Positions 53,519-62,758 of a stretch of DNA of 64,000 nucleotides are shown here, piece by piece. The DNA lies in the NCBI GenBank assembly GCA_029261835.1, contig JAJDAO010000055.1:124001-188000 (forward strand), written 5' to 3'. The first letter of the stretch is position 1; every line of letters begins with the position of its first letter. The notes under the pieces were generated by a model that did not search any database, had not been told where the DNA came from, and worked only from the letters and a program-made list of their open reading frames with translations. The translations under genes and the position numbers were made by a program. The stretch is from Deltaproteobacteria bacterium. Its GTDB lineage: Bacteria > Myxococcota_A > UBA9160 > UBA4427.

Positions 53519-53524
53519 GGTCAC

Positions 53525-54211
53525 ATGTCGGGAGGTGCAAAGACCACGCGGACAATGCTGCTCGCCAGCGCGGAGCGGCTGTTCGCGGAGCGCGGGATCG
53601 ATGCTGTCTCGCTGGCCGAGGTAAACGCGGTCGCGGGACAGCGCAATACGTCGGCCGTCCACTACCACTTCGGCAACAAGGCGGGCCTCGTCGAGGCGGT
53701 CGTAGCCCCCCACCTGGAGGAAATCGATGTCCAGCGCCAGGCGCTCCTCAACGAGTTGGAGCCTATGACGACCGCCGGGCTTCGCGACTTGCTGACGGTG
53801 CTCGTCCGGCCGCTGGCGGCGAAGCTCGACACGGCGAGTGGCCGCTGCTTCCTGCGACTGCAGGCGCAAGGCGGGCCCAAAGATCTCGTACCGTGGCCGG
53901 CGACGGCCCGACTCGTGGCACTGGTCAAGAAAGCGACGGGCGGCTGGATGCCGAGAGCGATCAGCCAGCAGCGGGCGGACCTGCTCCAGCTACTGCTCTT
54001 CCCGGCACTCGCGACCCGCGCGAGCCTCGAAGAACAGAAGGGGCGCGCTGCCCGCGGGCGGGCGCTCTTCGTGGAGAATCTGATCGATGCGCTGGTCGGG
54101 ATCCTCGAGACTCCGGTCTCCGAGAGCACCCGAACGATCACCACGACATTCCCGCGGCGTCGCGAGCGCTCGAAGAAGAGCTCGAACAATCGGAAGGACT
54201 CAGGCGGCTGA
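53525..54211 (+). CDS. TetR-family transcriptional regulator
   Basis: A 228-residue repressor. The N-terminal helix-turn-helix is classic: LLASAERLFAERGIDAVSLAEVN, then NTSAVHYHFGNKAGLVEAVV. The C-terminal ligand-binding part is helical without a recognisable ligand class; several Leu-rich helices (ADLLQLLLFPALA) probably form the dimer. A basic tail of about 25 residues ends the protein. Its operator is likely the palindrome at 53495-53518, and its targets may include the divergent MAPEG-YjbQ pair and itself. The MBL-type gene starts 57 bases downstream and may be in the same transcript. Confidence 0.85.
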   Translation: MSGGAKTTRTMLLASAERLFAERGIDAVSLAEVNAVAGQRNTSAVHYHFGNKAGLVEAVVAPHLEEIDVQRQALLNELEPMTTAGLRDLLTVLVRPLAAKLDTASGRCFLRLQAQGGPKDLVPWPATARLVALVKKATGGWMPRAISQQRADLLQLLLFPALATRASLEEQKGRAARGRALFVENLIDALVGILETPVSESTRTITTTFPRRRERSKKSSNNRKDSGG

Positions 54212-54268
54212 TTCGGCGGGACGCTTCGCGGCCGACCAGGCCGACCTGACCACACCAGGAGGCCCCAC

Positions 54269-55675
54269 ATGCTCGATCGGATTCAGCGAACGCCAGCCGC
54301 GCCGCAGACGCCGGGCCGCCGCGCTCTCCCGACGTTCGACGCCCTGCTCACCCTCGGCCTGGGAGCAGCTGTGCTGGGCTGCGGCCCGGACTCGACCACG
54401 AGCCACTCGAACGAAGTGCCGAGCGCGCGTGACGGCCGTCAGACACGCGAGCTTCGCCACTTCGGAGCGGACCAGACCGAGCCCTATCGAATCGGCGACA
54501 GCATCTTTCAGGCTCGCGGAGTCGGAAACACCAATCTCGTGGTCACCTCCGAGGGAAATGTCGTCATCGACACGGGGCTCCCGACACAGGCTGCGCGTCA
54601 CCGCGAGCTGCTGCTCGCGGCGAGCGACGCACCCACGCGCTATGTCATCGTGTCCCACGCGCACGCGGATCACGCGGGCGGCGCCAATCGCTGGATCGAA
54701 GATGGAACCGAGGTCATCGCGCACCGGACCTTCCTCGAGACGCAGCGCTATCTGACAGAGCTCATCCCCTTCTTCATGCGCCGCAACAAGATCTTCTATC
54801 CCGAGTCTGTCCCCGATGTGCCAATGGCGCTGGCCGGGCCGATATTCAAGCGACTCTACCCGAGAGTCGAGCCCACACTTCTCGTGGACGATCAACATGA
54901 ATTCGTGCTGGGGGGGGTCCGCTTCGAGGTCATCCATACGCCCGGTGCCGAAGGCGAGGACTCGATCAGCGTCTGGCTTCCGGAGCGGAAGGTGCTCTTC
55001 TCAGGCGATCTATTCGGTCCCCTGTTTCCCATGTGGCCCAATCTGTACACGATCCGCGGCGAGAAGACGCGCTTCGCGATCCCCTACATCGGATCCCTGG
55101 AACGCGTGCTCGCGCTTCAGCCGGAGGTGATCGTCCCGAGCCATTTCGAGCCAATCCACGGTGCGGAGCGCATTCGGGAAGGGCTGGTCCGCATGCGCGA
55201 CGCCGTACAGTACGTTCACGACGCCGTCGTGGACGGCATGAACGACGGCAAGAGCCTCTATCAGCTGATGCGGGAGATCCGGCTTCCCGAACACCTGGCA
55301 CTCAGCGAGGGACATGGCAAGGTCTCCTGGGGCGTTCGCGCCATCTGGCAGGGCTACGCCGGATGGTTTCACGAGTCGACCACGGACCTCTACGCCGTTG
55401 CGGCGACGAGCGTCTATCCAGAGGTGGTGCGCATAGCGGGTGGACCCGATGCGCTGGCGGAGGGAGCGCGGGCGCGACTGGCGAACGGGAAGCCGGTCGA
55501 GGCCCTGCATCTGGTCGAGATGGCGCTGGCGGCGGACGCCGGGAATCGGGCCGCGCTCGAGACCCGACTGACCGCCCTCGACGCCCTGTTGGCGCGAAGC
55601 GGTGACGAGAACCACAGCGAGGTCTATTGGCTGCGACATCAGCTCGCAGAGACACGCGAGCGGCTGGGAGACTGA
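54269..55675 (+). CDS. MBL-fold lipoprotein, alkylsulfatase-like
   Basis: A 468-residue exported protein with a lipobox AAVLGC (Cys38). The metallo-beta-lactamase site is HAHADH at residues 130-135, with further ligands in TPGAEGEDS, SGDLFGPLF and SHFEP. After the MBL core, HGKVSWGVRAIWQGYAGWFH is the dimerisation segment seen in SdsA1/Pisa1-type alkylsulfatases, and the end has a helical tail. It is probably a zinc-dependent hydrolase acting in the periplasm or at the outer surface, with sulfate esters the best guess. ATG 54269 has GGAGG upstream. It may be under the TetR regulator just before it. Confidence 0.8.
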   Translation: MLDRIQRTPAAPQTPGRRALPTFDALLTLGLGAAVLGCGPDSTTSHSNEVPSARDGRQTRELRHFGADQTEPYRIGDSIFQARGVGNTNLVVTSEGNVVIDTGLPTQAARHRELLLAASDAPTRYVIVSHAHADHAGGANRWIEDGTEVIAHRTFLETQRYLTELIPFFMRRNKIFYPESVPDVPMALAGPIFKRLYPRVEPTLLVDDQHEFVLGGVRFEVIHTPGAEGEDSISVWLPERKVLFSGDLFGPLFPMWPNLYTIRGEKTRFAIPYIGSLERVLALQPEVIVPSHFEPIHGAERIREGLVRMRDAVQYVHDAVVDGMNDGKSLYQLMREIRLPEHLALSEGHGKVSWGVRAIWQGYAGWFHESTTDLYAVAATSVYPEVVRIAGGPDALAEGARARLANGKPVEALHLVEMALAADAGNRAALETRLTALDALLARSGDENHSEVYWLRHQLAETRERLGD

Positions 55676-55765
55676 CCCGCAGAACGCCCCTGCAACACTG
55701 CCCACTGGTCCGTCGGCGGTGCCCGTTGCGAGACGCTCTCCGCGCGCGCGCTAAGCTATCGCGCT

Positions 55766-56725
55766 ATGGCGAACAAGGTCTACATCGATGGTCACGCTGG
55801 CACGACCGGTTTGCGCATCCGCGAGTGGCTGTCACGACGCGACGACATCGAGCTGCTCAGCCTGCCGGAGGCGCTCCGCAAGGATCCCGCCGCGCGGCGC
55901 GAGCAGATCCGGAGCTGCGACGTCGCAGTGCTCTGTCTGCCCGACGACGCCGCGCGGGAGGCCAGCGGCTGGGCGGAGCAGAGCGAGAGCAAGATCCTCG
56001 ACGCCAGCACGGCCCATCGCGTGGCACCGGGCTGGGTCTACGGCCTGCCCGAGCTCGATCGCGACCAGCGCCGAGCCATTGCGCGGGCCGAGCGGGTCTC
56101 GAACCCCGGCTGCTATCCAACGGCCGTCGTACTCCTGCTGCGGCCTCTGGTCGATGCCGGCCTGCTTGCCGCCAGCGCGCCGATTGTCGTCCACGCACTC
56201 TCGGGCTACACGGGCGGCGGACGGCCGATGGTCGAAAAGTGGCAAGAGCCGGCCGGCGGGCTGCTGGCGCAGCGCTACGAGGCGCCGTACGCGACGAATC
56301 ACGTGCACAAGCACATACCCGAGATGATGCGCTACGCGGGTCTCGAGCACGAGCCGCAGTTCGTGCCCGCCGTCGGCCCGTTCCGCTGCGGCATGCGCGC
56401 GCAGCTGCCCCTGCACGCGCAGCTCCTGAGAGGGGACGGAGCGGGCAAGGCGATCTGGCAGGCGTTGCAGGAGCGCTATCGGGACGAGCCGTTCGTTCGC
56501 GTGCTGCCGTTCGCCGAGCCGCTCGAAATCGACGAGCGGCACTTCAACCCCTCGGCCTGCAACGACACCAACCGCATCGATCTGCACGTATTGCCCCACC
56601 CTTCGGGCCACGTGCTGCTGATGGCGATCCTGGACAATCTCGGCAAGGGCGCGGCCGGGGTCGCGATCCAGAACCTCAACTTGATGCTCGGCCGCCCGGA
56701 GTCCACGGGACTGCCGAGCGAGTAG
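55766..56725 (+). CDS. argC: N-acetyl-gamma-glutamyl-phosphate reductase (type 2 ArgC)
   Basis: A 319-residue NADPH-dependent reductase of arginine synthesis, converting N-acetylglutamyl phosphate to the semialdehyde. It opens VYIDGHAGTTGLRIREWL, the mark of the shorter type 2 enzymes; the catalytic Cys is Cys116 in VSNPGCYPTA. HALSGYTGGGR and YATNHVHKHIPEM are typical, including the catalytic His. The gene is a single copy here with no other arg gene adjacent. Start ATG 55766; a clear ribosome site is absent. The next gene begins 28 bases downstream. Confidence 0.93.
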   Translation: MANKVYIDGHAGTTGLRIREWLSRRDDIELLSLPEALRKDPAARREQIRSCDVAVLCLPDDAAREASGWAEQSESKILDASTAHRVAPGWVYGLPELDRDQRRAIARAERVSNPGCYPTAVVLLLRPLVDAGLLAASAPIVVHALSGYTGGGRPMVEKWQEPAGGLLAQRYEAPYATNHVHKHIPEMMRYAGLEHEPQFVPAVGPFRCGMRAQLPLHAQLLRGDGAGKAIWQALQERYRDEPFVRVLPFAEPLEIDERHFNPSACNDTNRIDLHVLPHPSGHVLLMAILDNLGKGAAGVAIQNLNLMLGRPESTGLPSE

Positions 56726-56753
56726 CCAGCCGGAACAACAGGAGGTCGACGTA

Positions 56754-58154
56754 ATGCGTGAGCAGCGCCGCTGGCCGCGGCTCCCCTGGATCCCGATCAC
56801 GACCGGGCTCTGCTGGCTCTGGTGGACCAGCCAGGCCGGCTTCTGGCCGTTCTTCCTCACCCTGCCGGCGGGCGGGGCGCTGCTCGCCTCCGGCGTCGCG
56901 CTGTTGCTCTGGCCGGGCGACCGCCGCATTCCGCAGACAATGGCGGGAGCGGCTGTTCTCGGCATGGTGCTCGCGCTGCCGACCGGTTTGGCGCTGGGGT
57001 TCGGAACGGGGCTGCTGCTCCTGCTGCTATGCGCCGCCTGCTTCCCCGTCGCGGGCGCCTGCGCGGTCTACCACGAGCCCCACACAGCGGGCGTGCCGGT
57101 CCCAGAGCTAGACCTCTCGCTGGCGCTCGCGGTCGGCCTCGACGAGGCGATCCTCGGCGTAGAGCAACTCGCCGCAGCCCTTCCCAGCGGCGAGGACTTC
57201 CACCGGGTCCGTCGCGAGCTGCACGAAGCGCACGAGCTCTTCGACGAGCGCGGCTGGCTCGACAAGCCGGTGTCCTACCACCGGGTACCACCCCCGCTCG
57301 AGCAGGTCGACATCCGGAGCGAGCGGTCCGGCAGGCTGGCTTTCGAGCATCTTCGCTTCGAGAGCCTCTACGAACCGCATCCCGACGAGCCCGGCCGCGA
57401 GCGCTGGCTGGGCTACGGCCCCACCCGCACTGCCCACGCGTGGCTGCTGCGCCATCGAGAAGGCAACCGGCCGTGGCTCGTGTGCAACAACGGCTATCGC
57501 ATGGGCACGCCGCTGATGGACCTGCGCGTCTTCTGGCGCTTCTACCACGAACTCGGGCTCAACCTGGCCATCCCCGTGTTGCCGCTGCACGGACCGCGCC
57601 GCATCGGGCGTCAGTCGGGCGATGGCTTCCTGTCAGGCGAAACACTGGACACGGTGCACGCCGAGGCCCAGGCGATGTGGGACATCTGCCGGCTGATCGG
57701 CTGGCTGCGCGCTGCGGGCGCGCCGCGCATCGGCACCTACGGCCTCTCGCTCGGCGGCTACACAACGGCGCTACTCGCCTGTCTGGAAGAAGATCTCGCC
57801 TGCGCGATCGCCGGCGTGCCGGTCACCGACTTCTCGCGCACCTTCTGGCGCCACGGCCCGAAGCTGCAGCTCGACTACCTCGGCCACGTCGGAACCAACC
57901 AGCGGGACGTCGAGCAGGCGCTGCGTGTGGTCTCACCGCTGGCGCTCGAGCCCCGGGTTCCCAAGTCGGGCCGCATGATCTTCGGCGCACCGGCCGATCG
58001 CCTCGTCACGCCCGACCACGTGCGCGACCTGATCCACCACTGGGATCACCCGCGCACCGTTTGGTACTCGGGCGGCCATTGCACCTTCAGCCGGGACCAG
58101 CGGGTCTACGCCGGTGTCGACGCCACGCTACGTGAGGCAGCGCTGCTCGCCTGA
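56754..58154 (+). CDS. Membrane-anchored alpha/beta-hydrolase
   Basis: A 466-residue protein. The first 110 residues contain two to three membrane spans (FFLTLPAGGALLASGVALLLW, then AAVLGMVLALPTGLALGFG with LLLLLLCAACFPVAG). The C-terminal half is an alpha/beta hydrolase: nucleophile Ser332 in YGLSLGGY, an acid in GAPADRLV (about 414), and the His in SGGHCTF (about 444). It is probably a serine esterase or thioesterase; the substrate is unknown. ATG 56754 has AGGAGG eight bases upstream. The gene ends before an inverted repeat shared with the convergent asd gene. Confidence 0.82.
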   Translation: MREQRRWPRLPWIPITTGLCWLWWTSQAGFWPFFLTLPAGGALLASGVALLLWPGDRRIPQTMAGAAVLGMVLALPTGLALGFGTGLLLLLLCAACFPVAGACAVYHEPHTAGVPVPELDLSLALAVGLDEAILGVEQLAAALPSGEDFHRVRRELHEAHELFDERGWLDKPVSYHRVPPPLEQVDIRSERSGRLAFEHLRFESLYEPHPDEPGRERWLGYGPTRTAHAWLLRHREGNRPWLVCNNGYRMGTPLMDLRVFWRFYHELGLNLAIPVLPLHGPRRIGRQSGDGFLSGETLDTVHAEAQAMWDICRLIGWLRAAGAPRIGTYGLSLGGYTTALLACLEEDLACAIAGVPVTDFSRTFWRHGPKLQLDYLGHVGTNQRDVEQALRVVSPLALEPRVPKSGRMIFGAPADRLVTPDHVRDLIHHWDHPRTVWYSGGHCTFSRDQRVYAGVDATLREAALLA

Positions 58155-58170
58155 CACACGTCAGACGCGG

Positions 58171-58230
58171 GGCTAGGAGCCTGACCCAAGACTGGGTGGT
58201 GCGGCCCAGTCTTGGGTCAGGCTCCTAGCC
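58171..58230. repeat. Perfect 26-bp inverted repeat between convergent genes
   Basis: The arms are 58171-58196 and 58205-58230 and are perfect reverse complements, with an 8-base loop TGGTGCGG. The right arm contains the stop codon of asd (58225-58227). The hairpin can form on either strand and could end both transcripts. The arm core AGCCTGACCCAAGACTGGG is not the kind of stem that arises by chance in a coding end, so a mobile palindromic element is also possible. Confidence 0.85.
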
Positions 58231-59346
58231 GGCGTTCTCGCGCAGGATCGCCAGCATGCGGCGCAGCGGCTCCGCCGCGCCCCACAGCAGCTGATCCCCG
58301 ACCGTAAAGGCGGTGAGGTATTCGGGGCCCATGCGCAGCTTGCGCACGCGGCCGACCGGCACGTCGAGCGTGCCCGTAACAGCGGCGGGAGACAGTCGCT
58401 CGAGTGTCGACTGCGGGTCGTTCGGCACCAGTGAAACCCAGTCATTGGCATCGGCCAGCACCGCCTCGATCTCGTCGAGCGGCACGTCGCGGTTGAGCTT
58501 CAGCGTGCATGCCTGGCTGTGACAGCGCATCGCGCCAATCCGCACGCAGATCCCGTCGACCCACACCGGAGACTCACTGCCGAGGATCTTGTTGCACTCG
58601 ACGAAGCCCTTCCACTCCTCGCGGGTCTCGCCGCCCTCCATCGGGCGATCGATCCACGGGATGAGGCTCGCGGCGAGCGGGGCGCCGAAGTTCTCGACCG
58701 GGAACGCGTCCGCTGCGAGTGTCTCGCGCACGCGGCGATCGAGATCGAGGGCCGTGCTGGCACTGCTGGCCAGCAGCGGCGCGCTGTCGTCACCAATCAG
58801 CTTCATCTGCTCCACCAGCTCGCGCATGTTGCGTGCGCCGGCGCCCGAGGCAGCCTGATAGGTCATGGCGGTGATCCACTCGACCCAGCCCTCACGAAGC
58901 AGCCCGTGCAGGGCCATCATCATCAGACTCACGGTGCAATTGCCGCCGATGTAGTTTCGCACGCCGGAGGCCACTGCCCGATCGATCAGCGCCCGGTTCA
59001 GCGGATCGAGCACGATGACGCTGTCGTCGTCCATCCGCTTGGCCGATGCGGCATCGATCCAGTAACCGCGCCAGCCCGAGGCGCGCAGCTCCGGAAGCAC
59101 CTGCTTGGTGTAGTCGCCCCCCTGGCAGCTCACGATCGCGTCGTGGCCCGCCAGCCGGCTTGTGTCGTAGGCATCGGCCAGCGGCGGCGCCGCGACCCCG
59201 ACGTCAGGCGCCGGCTGCCCGAGTTGCGACGTGGTGAAGAACTCCGGCTCGATGCCCGAGAAATCGCCCTCCGCCAGCATCCGCTCCATCAGAACGGAGC
59301 CGACCATCCCTCTCCAGCCCACGAATGCGACTCGGTTGATCTGCAT
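58225..59346 (-). CDS. asd: Aspartate-semialdehyde dehydrogenase
   Basis: A 373-residue NADPH-dependent enzyme of the aspartate pathway (lysine, threonine and methionine precursors, and diaminopimelate for the wall). The start INRVAFVGWRGMVGSVLMER is the Rossmann motif of the Gram-negative type; the catalytic Cys is Cys137 in IGGNCTVSLMMM. Later RCHSQACTLKL carries the His region. The size and motifs match the E. coli class. ATG 59346 is taken. Its stop lies within the large inverted repeat. It is a single gene, divergent from the sulfotransferase gene by 98 bp. Confidence 0.94.
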   Translation of the reverse strand: MQINRVAFVGWRGMVGSVLMERMLAEGDFSGIEPEFFTTSQLGQPAPDVGVAAPPLADAYDTSRLAGHDAIVSCQGGDYTKQVLPELRASGWRGYWIDAASAKRMDDDSVIVLDPLNRALIDRAVASGVRNYIGGNCTVSLMMMALHGLLREGWVEWITAMTYQAASGAGARNMRELVEQMKLIGDDSAPLLASSASTALDLDRRVRETLAADAFPVENFGAPLAASLIPWIDRPMEGGETREEWKGFVECNKILGSESPVWVDGICVRIGAMRCHSQACTLKLNRDVPLDEIEAVLADANDWVSLVPNDPQSTLERLSPAAVTGTLDVPVGRVRKLRMGPEYLTAFTVGDQLLWGAAEPLRRMLAILRENAG

Positions 59347-59444
59347 GACTCCCGACCGGTAGCAGATACCGCCCGGACGAGGAAGAGGGCGATGCCTGTT
59401 CGGCGCCTTGACCGCCCTCCGCCGTCTCTCGTACTCTGCCGGCC

Positions 59445-60629
59445 ATGAGTAGAGCCGGCCAAGCGGGCCTCGCCGAGGCGGAAGAGACACTGCACGAAGA
59501 AGCCTGTCGCGCTGTGGGCGACGACGACTTCGGCGATCCCGGGTATCTCGAGGGTCTCCGCGTGCTGCTGCACGCCTATGACGACGAGGCCCGGCTCAAC
59601 GACTATGGCCGGGGCGCCGTGCGCCAGATGGTGCTCGACACACTCGCCAGGCGCCTGCGCGCCGAGCGGGCGTGGCGCGAGATGCCCGCAGTTCTCGAGC
59701 ATGAGATCCAGCGCCCGATCGTGATCTGCGGCTTGGTGCGCACCGGCAGCACCGCGCTCCACTACCTGATGGGGCAGGATCCCGACCTGCAGGTGCTGCA
59801 GTACTGGCTAGCGGGCAACCCGCAGCCCCGGCCGCCTCGCGACGAGTGGCAGGCACATCCGGACTTTCAGGCCGCCGCGGCGGAGATCGACGCCATGTAC
59901 ACAGCGGATCCGTCGCTCAAGGCCGTGCACTTCATGATGCCCGACGGCCCCGAGGAATGCCGTCATCTCATGATGCAGAGCTTCACCGACGACGGCTTCG
60001 AGGTGAACGCCAACGTCCCCGCCTACTCCGAGTGGTACGAGCAGACGGACATGCTGCCGACCTACGAGCGCCACCGCGATCTACTCAAGCTGATCGGGTC
60101 GACCGACACAGCGCGCCCCTGGCTTCTCAAGTATCCGGTGCACATGCGAAACCTCAGCACCTTCCTCGAGATCTATCCCGACGCCTGCATCGTGCAAACC
60201 CACCGGGACCCGCTCACTGTCCTCCCCTCCTACATCAGCCTGATCGCCGGCTTCCGCTCGCTCTTCGAGGATTCGATCGACCGGCCGGCCATCGCGAAAC
60301 GCCAGCTCGAGTTGTGGGCCACGGGTGCCGAACGAGCCATCGAATGCCGACGCAGGCGTGACCCGGCCCAATTCTACGACCTCCACTTCGCGGACTTCAT
60401 GGCCGATCCCATCGCCGCCGTCCGGCGCATCTACGCCCACTTTGGCCGTGAGTTGTCCGAGGTCGGCGAGCACCACCTGCGGCACTGGCGCGAGAACAAC
60501 CCCCAGCACAAGCATGGCCGGCACGAGTACTCGAGCGAGGACACCGGCGTCAGCGGACGTCAGATTCTCGACCGCTTCGCCGGCTATATGGAGCACTTCG
60601 GCATCGAGCCCGAGAAGGCGCCCGTTTGA
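59445..60629 (+). CDS. Sulfotransferase-family protein
   Basis: A 394-residue enzyme of the PAPS-dependent sulfotransferase superfamily. The 5-prime phosphosulfate loop is ICGLVRTGSTALH (about residues 95-107) and the 3-prime phosphate segment is VQTHRDPLTVLPSYISL, both in place. An extra N-terminal helical lead of about 85 residues is typical of a bacterial subgroup. It should transfer sulfate from PAPS to an alcohol or amine, releasing PAP. The next gene overlaps its stop by four bases (TTGA), so its substrate may be linked to that aminotransferase. ATG 59445 has no strong ribosome site. Confidence 0.84.
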   Translation: MSRAGQAGLAEAEETLHEEACRAVGDDDFGDPGYLEGLRVLLHAYDDEARLNDYGRGAVRQMVLDTLARRLRAERAWREMPAVLEHEIQRPIVICGLVRTGSTALHYLMGQDPDLQVLQYWLAGNPQPRPPRDEWQAHPDFQAAAAEIDAMYTADPSLKAVHFMMPDGPEECRHLMMQSFTDDGFEVNANVPAYSEWYEQTDMLPTYERHRDLLKLIGSTDTARPWLLKYPVHMRNLSTFLEIYPDACIVQTHRDPLTVLPSYISLIAGFRSLFEDSIDRPAIAKRQLELWATGAERAIECRRRRDPAQFYDLHFADFMADPIAAVRRIYAHFGRELSEVGEHHLRHWRENNPQHKHGRHEYSSEDTGVSGRQILDRFAGYMEHFGIEPEKAPV

Positions 60630-61951
60630 CGTCTCCGGGCTTCAAGCGCAGGGCCCGCAGTCAACGCGAGCAGGCGCTGCTCGCGAAGACGGAGCGCTAT
60701 CTACCGGCTGGCGTGCGCAACCCGACGCCCTCGCCCGAGCACGCGATGGTGATCGATCGAGCGTCGGGCTGCCGCATCCGCGATGCCAGCGGCAATGAGT
60801 ACATCGACTATCTGTTGGGGTCGGGCCCATTGCTGCTCGGCCACGCCCACCCCGCGGTGGTCGAGGCGGTGCGCCGACAGCTCGAACGCGGCAGCAGCTA
60901 CCTGATGGTCAACGAGCCGGCCATCGAACTCGCCGAGGCGATCGTCCAGACGGTCCCTTGTGCCGAAAAGGTCTGCTTCAACAGCACGGGCTCCGAGTCG
61001 ACCTTCTTTGCCATGCGGCTCGCGCGCGCCTTCCGGGGCTGCGACAAGATTCTCAAGTTCGAAGGCGGCTTCCACGGGATGAACGACTACGCCTTGATGG
61101 GCAACCAGTGGACGCGCGAGCTGCGCGACTTCCCGGCGGCGGTGCCGAACTCGGCCGGGATTCCCCGCTCGCTCGAGGCGGAGGTGCTCGTAGCCCCCTT
61201 CAACGACCTCGAGACCACCACCGCCATCATCGAGCAGCACGCCGACGAGCTGGCGGGCGTGATCATCGAGCCTCTGCAGCGCACCATCGCCCCTGGGCCG
61301 GGCTTTCTGCAGGGGCTGCGCGACGTGACACTTCGCCATGAAATCCCACTGATCTTCGACGAAGTCGTGACTGGCTTTCGCCTGGCGCTCGGTGGCGCCC
61401 AGGAGTACTACGGCGTCGTCCCTGACCTCTGCGCGCTCTGCAAGGGAATCGCCAGCGGCTACCCGATCTCAGTGTTGTGCGGCCGTGGCGACATCATGGC
61501 ACTGGCCAGCCCGACGCGGCAGGTCAGCGGCGGATACGTGGCCCAGACAGGCACCTTCTCGGGCAACGCGGTCTCCTGCACGGCCGCTCTCGCCACGCTG
61601 CGTGAGCTGCAGCGGGAGGGCACCTACGAGCGGCTCTTCGCACTGGGACAGCGACTCATGGACGGCCTGCAAGCCGCACTCGATGGGGTGGGGATCGCGG
61701 TGCAGGTGTCGGGCGAGCCGCCCGCCTTCCAGCCCTGGTTCACGTCGCACGAAGTGCGCGACTTCCGCTCCGCGCTGCAAGCCGACGCGGCGATGAATAT
61801 GCGCTTCACCGAATCGCTGCTCGACCACGGCATCGTCAAGGCCCACGAGAAGTTCTTCGTCTCCACCGCCCACGGCGATGAGGAGGTCGACCTGACCCTC
61901 GCTGTCTTCCGCAGCGTGGCCGAGCACCTGGCGGCCTCTCAGCAGCCCTGA
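60626..61951 (+). CDS. Class III aminotransferase (glutamate-1-semialdehyde aminotransferase-like)
   Basis: A 441-residue PLP enzyme. The phosphate site NSTGSESTFFAMRLARA, the pocket motif IFDEVVTGFR (Asp245), and the PLP lysine Lys273 in LCKGIASGYP are all present. Its closest class is the GSAM-like branch, which contains isomerases of haem synthesis and many transaminases of secondary metabolism. The coupling to a sulfotransferase gene makes a role in haem synthesis unlikely; it more likely provides an amino group or an amino-ketone for the sulfated product. Start TTG 60626 overlaps the previous stop by four bases. Confidence 0.84.
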   Translation: MTSPGFKRRARSQREQALLAKTERYLPAGVRNPTPSPEHAMVIDRASGCRIRDASGNEYIDYLLGSGPLLLGHAHPAVVEAVRRQLERGSSYLMVNEPAIELAEAIVQTVPCAEKVCFNSTGSESTFFAMRLARAFRGCDKILKFEGGFHGMNDYALMGNQWTRELRDFPAAVPNSAGIPRSLEAEVLVAPFNDLETTTAIIEQHADELAGVIIEPLQRTIAPGPGFLQGLRDVTLRHEIPLIFDEVVTGFRLALGGAQEYYGVVPDLCALCKGIASGYPISVLCGRGDIMALASPTRQVSGGYVAQTGTFSGNAVSCTAALATLRELQREGTYERLFALGQRLMDGLQAALDGVGIAVQVSGEPPAFQPWFTSHEVRDFRSALQADAAMNMRFTESLLDHGIVKAHEKFFVSTAHGDEEVDLTLAVFRSVAEHLAASQQP

Positions 61952-62024
61952 TTTCGGCCATTCGTTTTCTCGAAACTTACCTGAGGGTCGGCCGATAAGT
62001 GTCTGTCGAACCAAGGGAAATCCA

Positions 62025-62753
62025 GTGGTCTTGGAAGAGTTCTCGCGTATTGGAATGGGTCTCATGGTGGCGGTGAGCGCCGCCGTGGGCGTGCGACTCC
62101 TGGCGCTGGCGCGGCGCAGCCGCAAGCTACCCGAACTCGTGATGGCAATCGCCAGCCTTGGCACCGGCATCGGCGCGACGCTTGTCGTGCTGGGCGTTGC
62201 TCGCGCCGAGGCACAGCAGCCCTCGAGTGTCGCTCTCATCTACGCCGGCATCATCATGACGAGCACCGGCTCCATATTCCTGTGCGCCGGCATGTGGCGG
62301 ATCTTTCGCGTGAATGAGCTCTGGGCAGTGGCGCTCACGCTAGTGGCCGGTGTGCTGCTCGTGGTGAGCTGCAGCGTGCTGCTCGGCGTCGACCACTCGG
62401 GCCACCTTCCGACCGAGCACCCGGCCTACTGGCTGGGCTTCGGCGTGCGCATCGCGACCTTCGGCTGGGTGGCGGCGGAGTCGCTCCACTACGCCCGACA
62501 GCTGCAACGACGTGCCGCACTGGGACTCGCCGAGCCGCTGATGGCGAACCGCTTCCTTTGCTGGGGAGTCTCCTCGGTCAGCAGCTGCATCGCGTACCTG
62601 ATCTATCTCGGCTGCATGCTGAGCGGAGAGGCACCGCCCGCCCACGCGCTGGCTCTGATCGGCGCGCTTGGCCTCGTCAGCGGTGGCTCGATGTGGATTG
62701 CGTTCTTCCCGCCGGGCCTCTATCGACAACGCGCGGGCGCTTCCACGCGGTAG
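62025..62753 (+). CDS. Integral membrane protein of unknown function
   Basis: A 242-residue protein with six to seven membrane spans, from MGLMVAVSAAVGVRLLALA, through the ASLGTGIGATLVVLG region and GIIMTSTGSIFLCAGMWRI, to ALALIGALGLVSGGSMWIAF. Small Gly-Ser-rich spans and a conserved-looking Trp/Arg near WRIFRVN are seen. I do not recognise a family. The GTG at 62025 has AAGGGA seven bases before it. It follows the aminotransferase by 73 bases on the same strand and may be in the same unit, and it ends five bases before the convergent phosphatase gene. Confidence 0.65.
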   Translation: MVLEEFSRIGMGLMVAVSAAVGVRLLALARRSRKLPELVMAIASLGTGIGATLVVLGVARAEAQQPSSVALIYAGIIMTSTGSIFLCAGMWRIFRVNELWAVALTLVAGVLLVVSCSVLLGVDHSGHLPTEHPAYWLGFGVRIATFGWVAAESLHYARQLQRRAALGLAEPLMANRFLCWGVSSVSSCIAYLIYLGCMLSGEAPPAHALALIGALGLVSGGSMWIAFFPPGLYRQRAGASTR

Positions 62754-62758
62754 CCGGG

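Noticed and set aside
56822-58135. A 437-residue Arg/Ala-rich frame inside the alpha/beta-hydrolase gene
   Set aside because: Out of frame with a gene that has membrane spans and a clear nucleophile motif; composition is typical of a G+C shadow.
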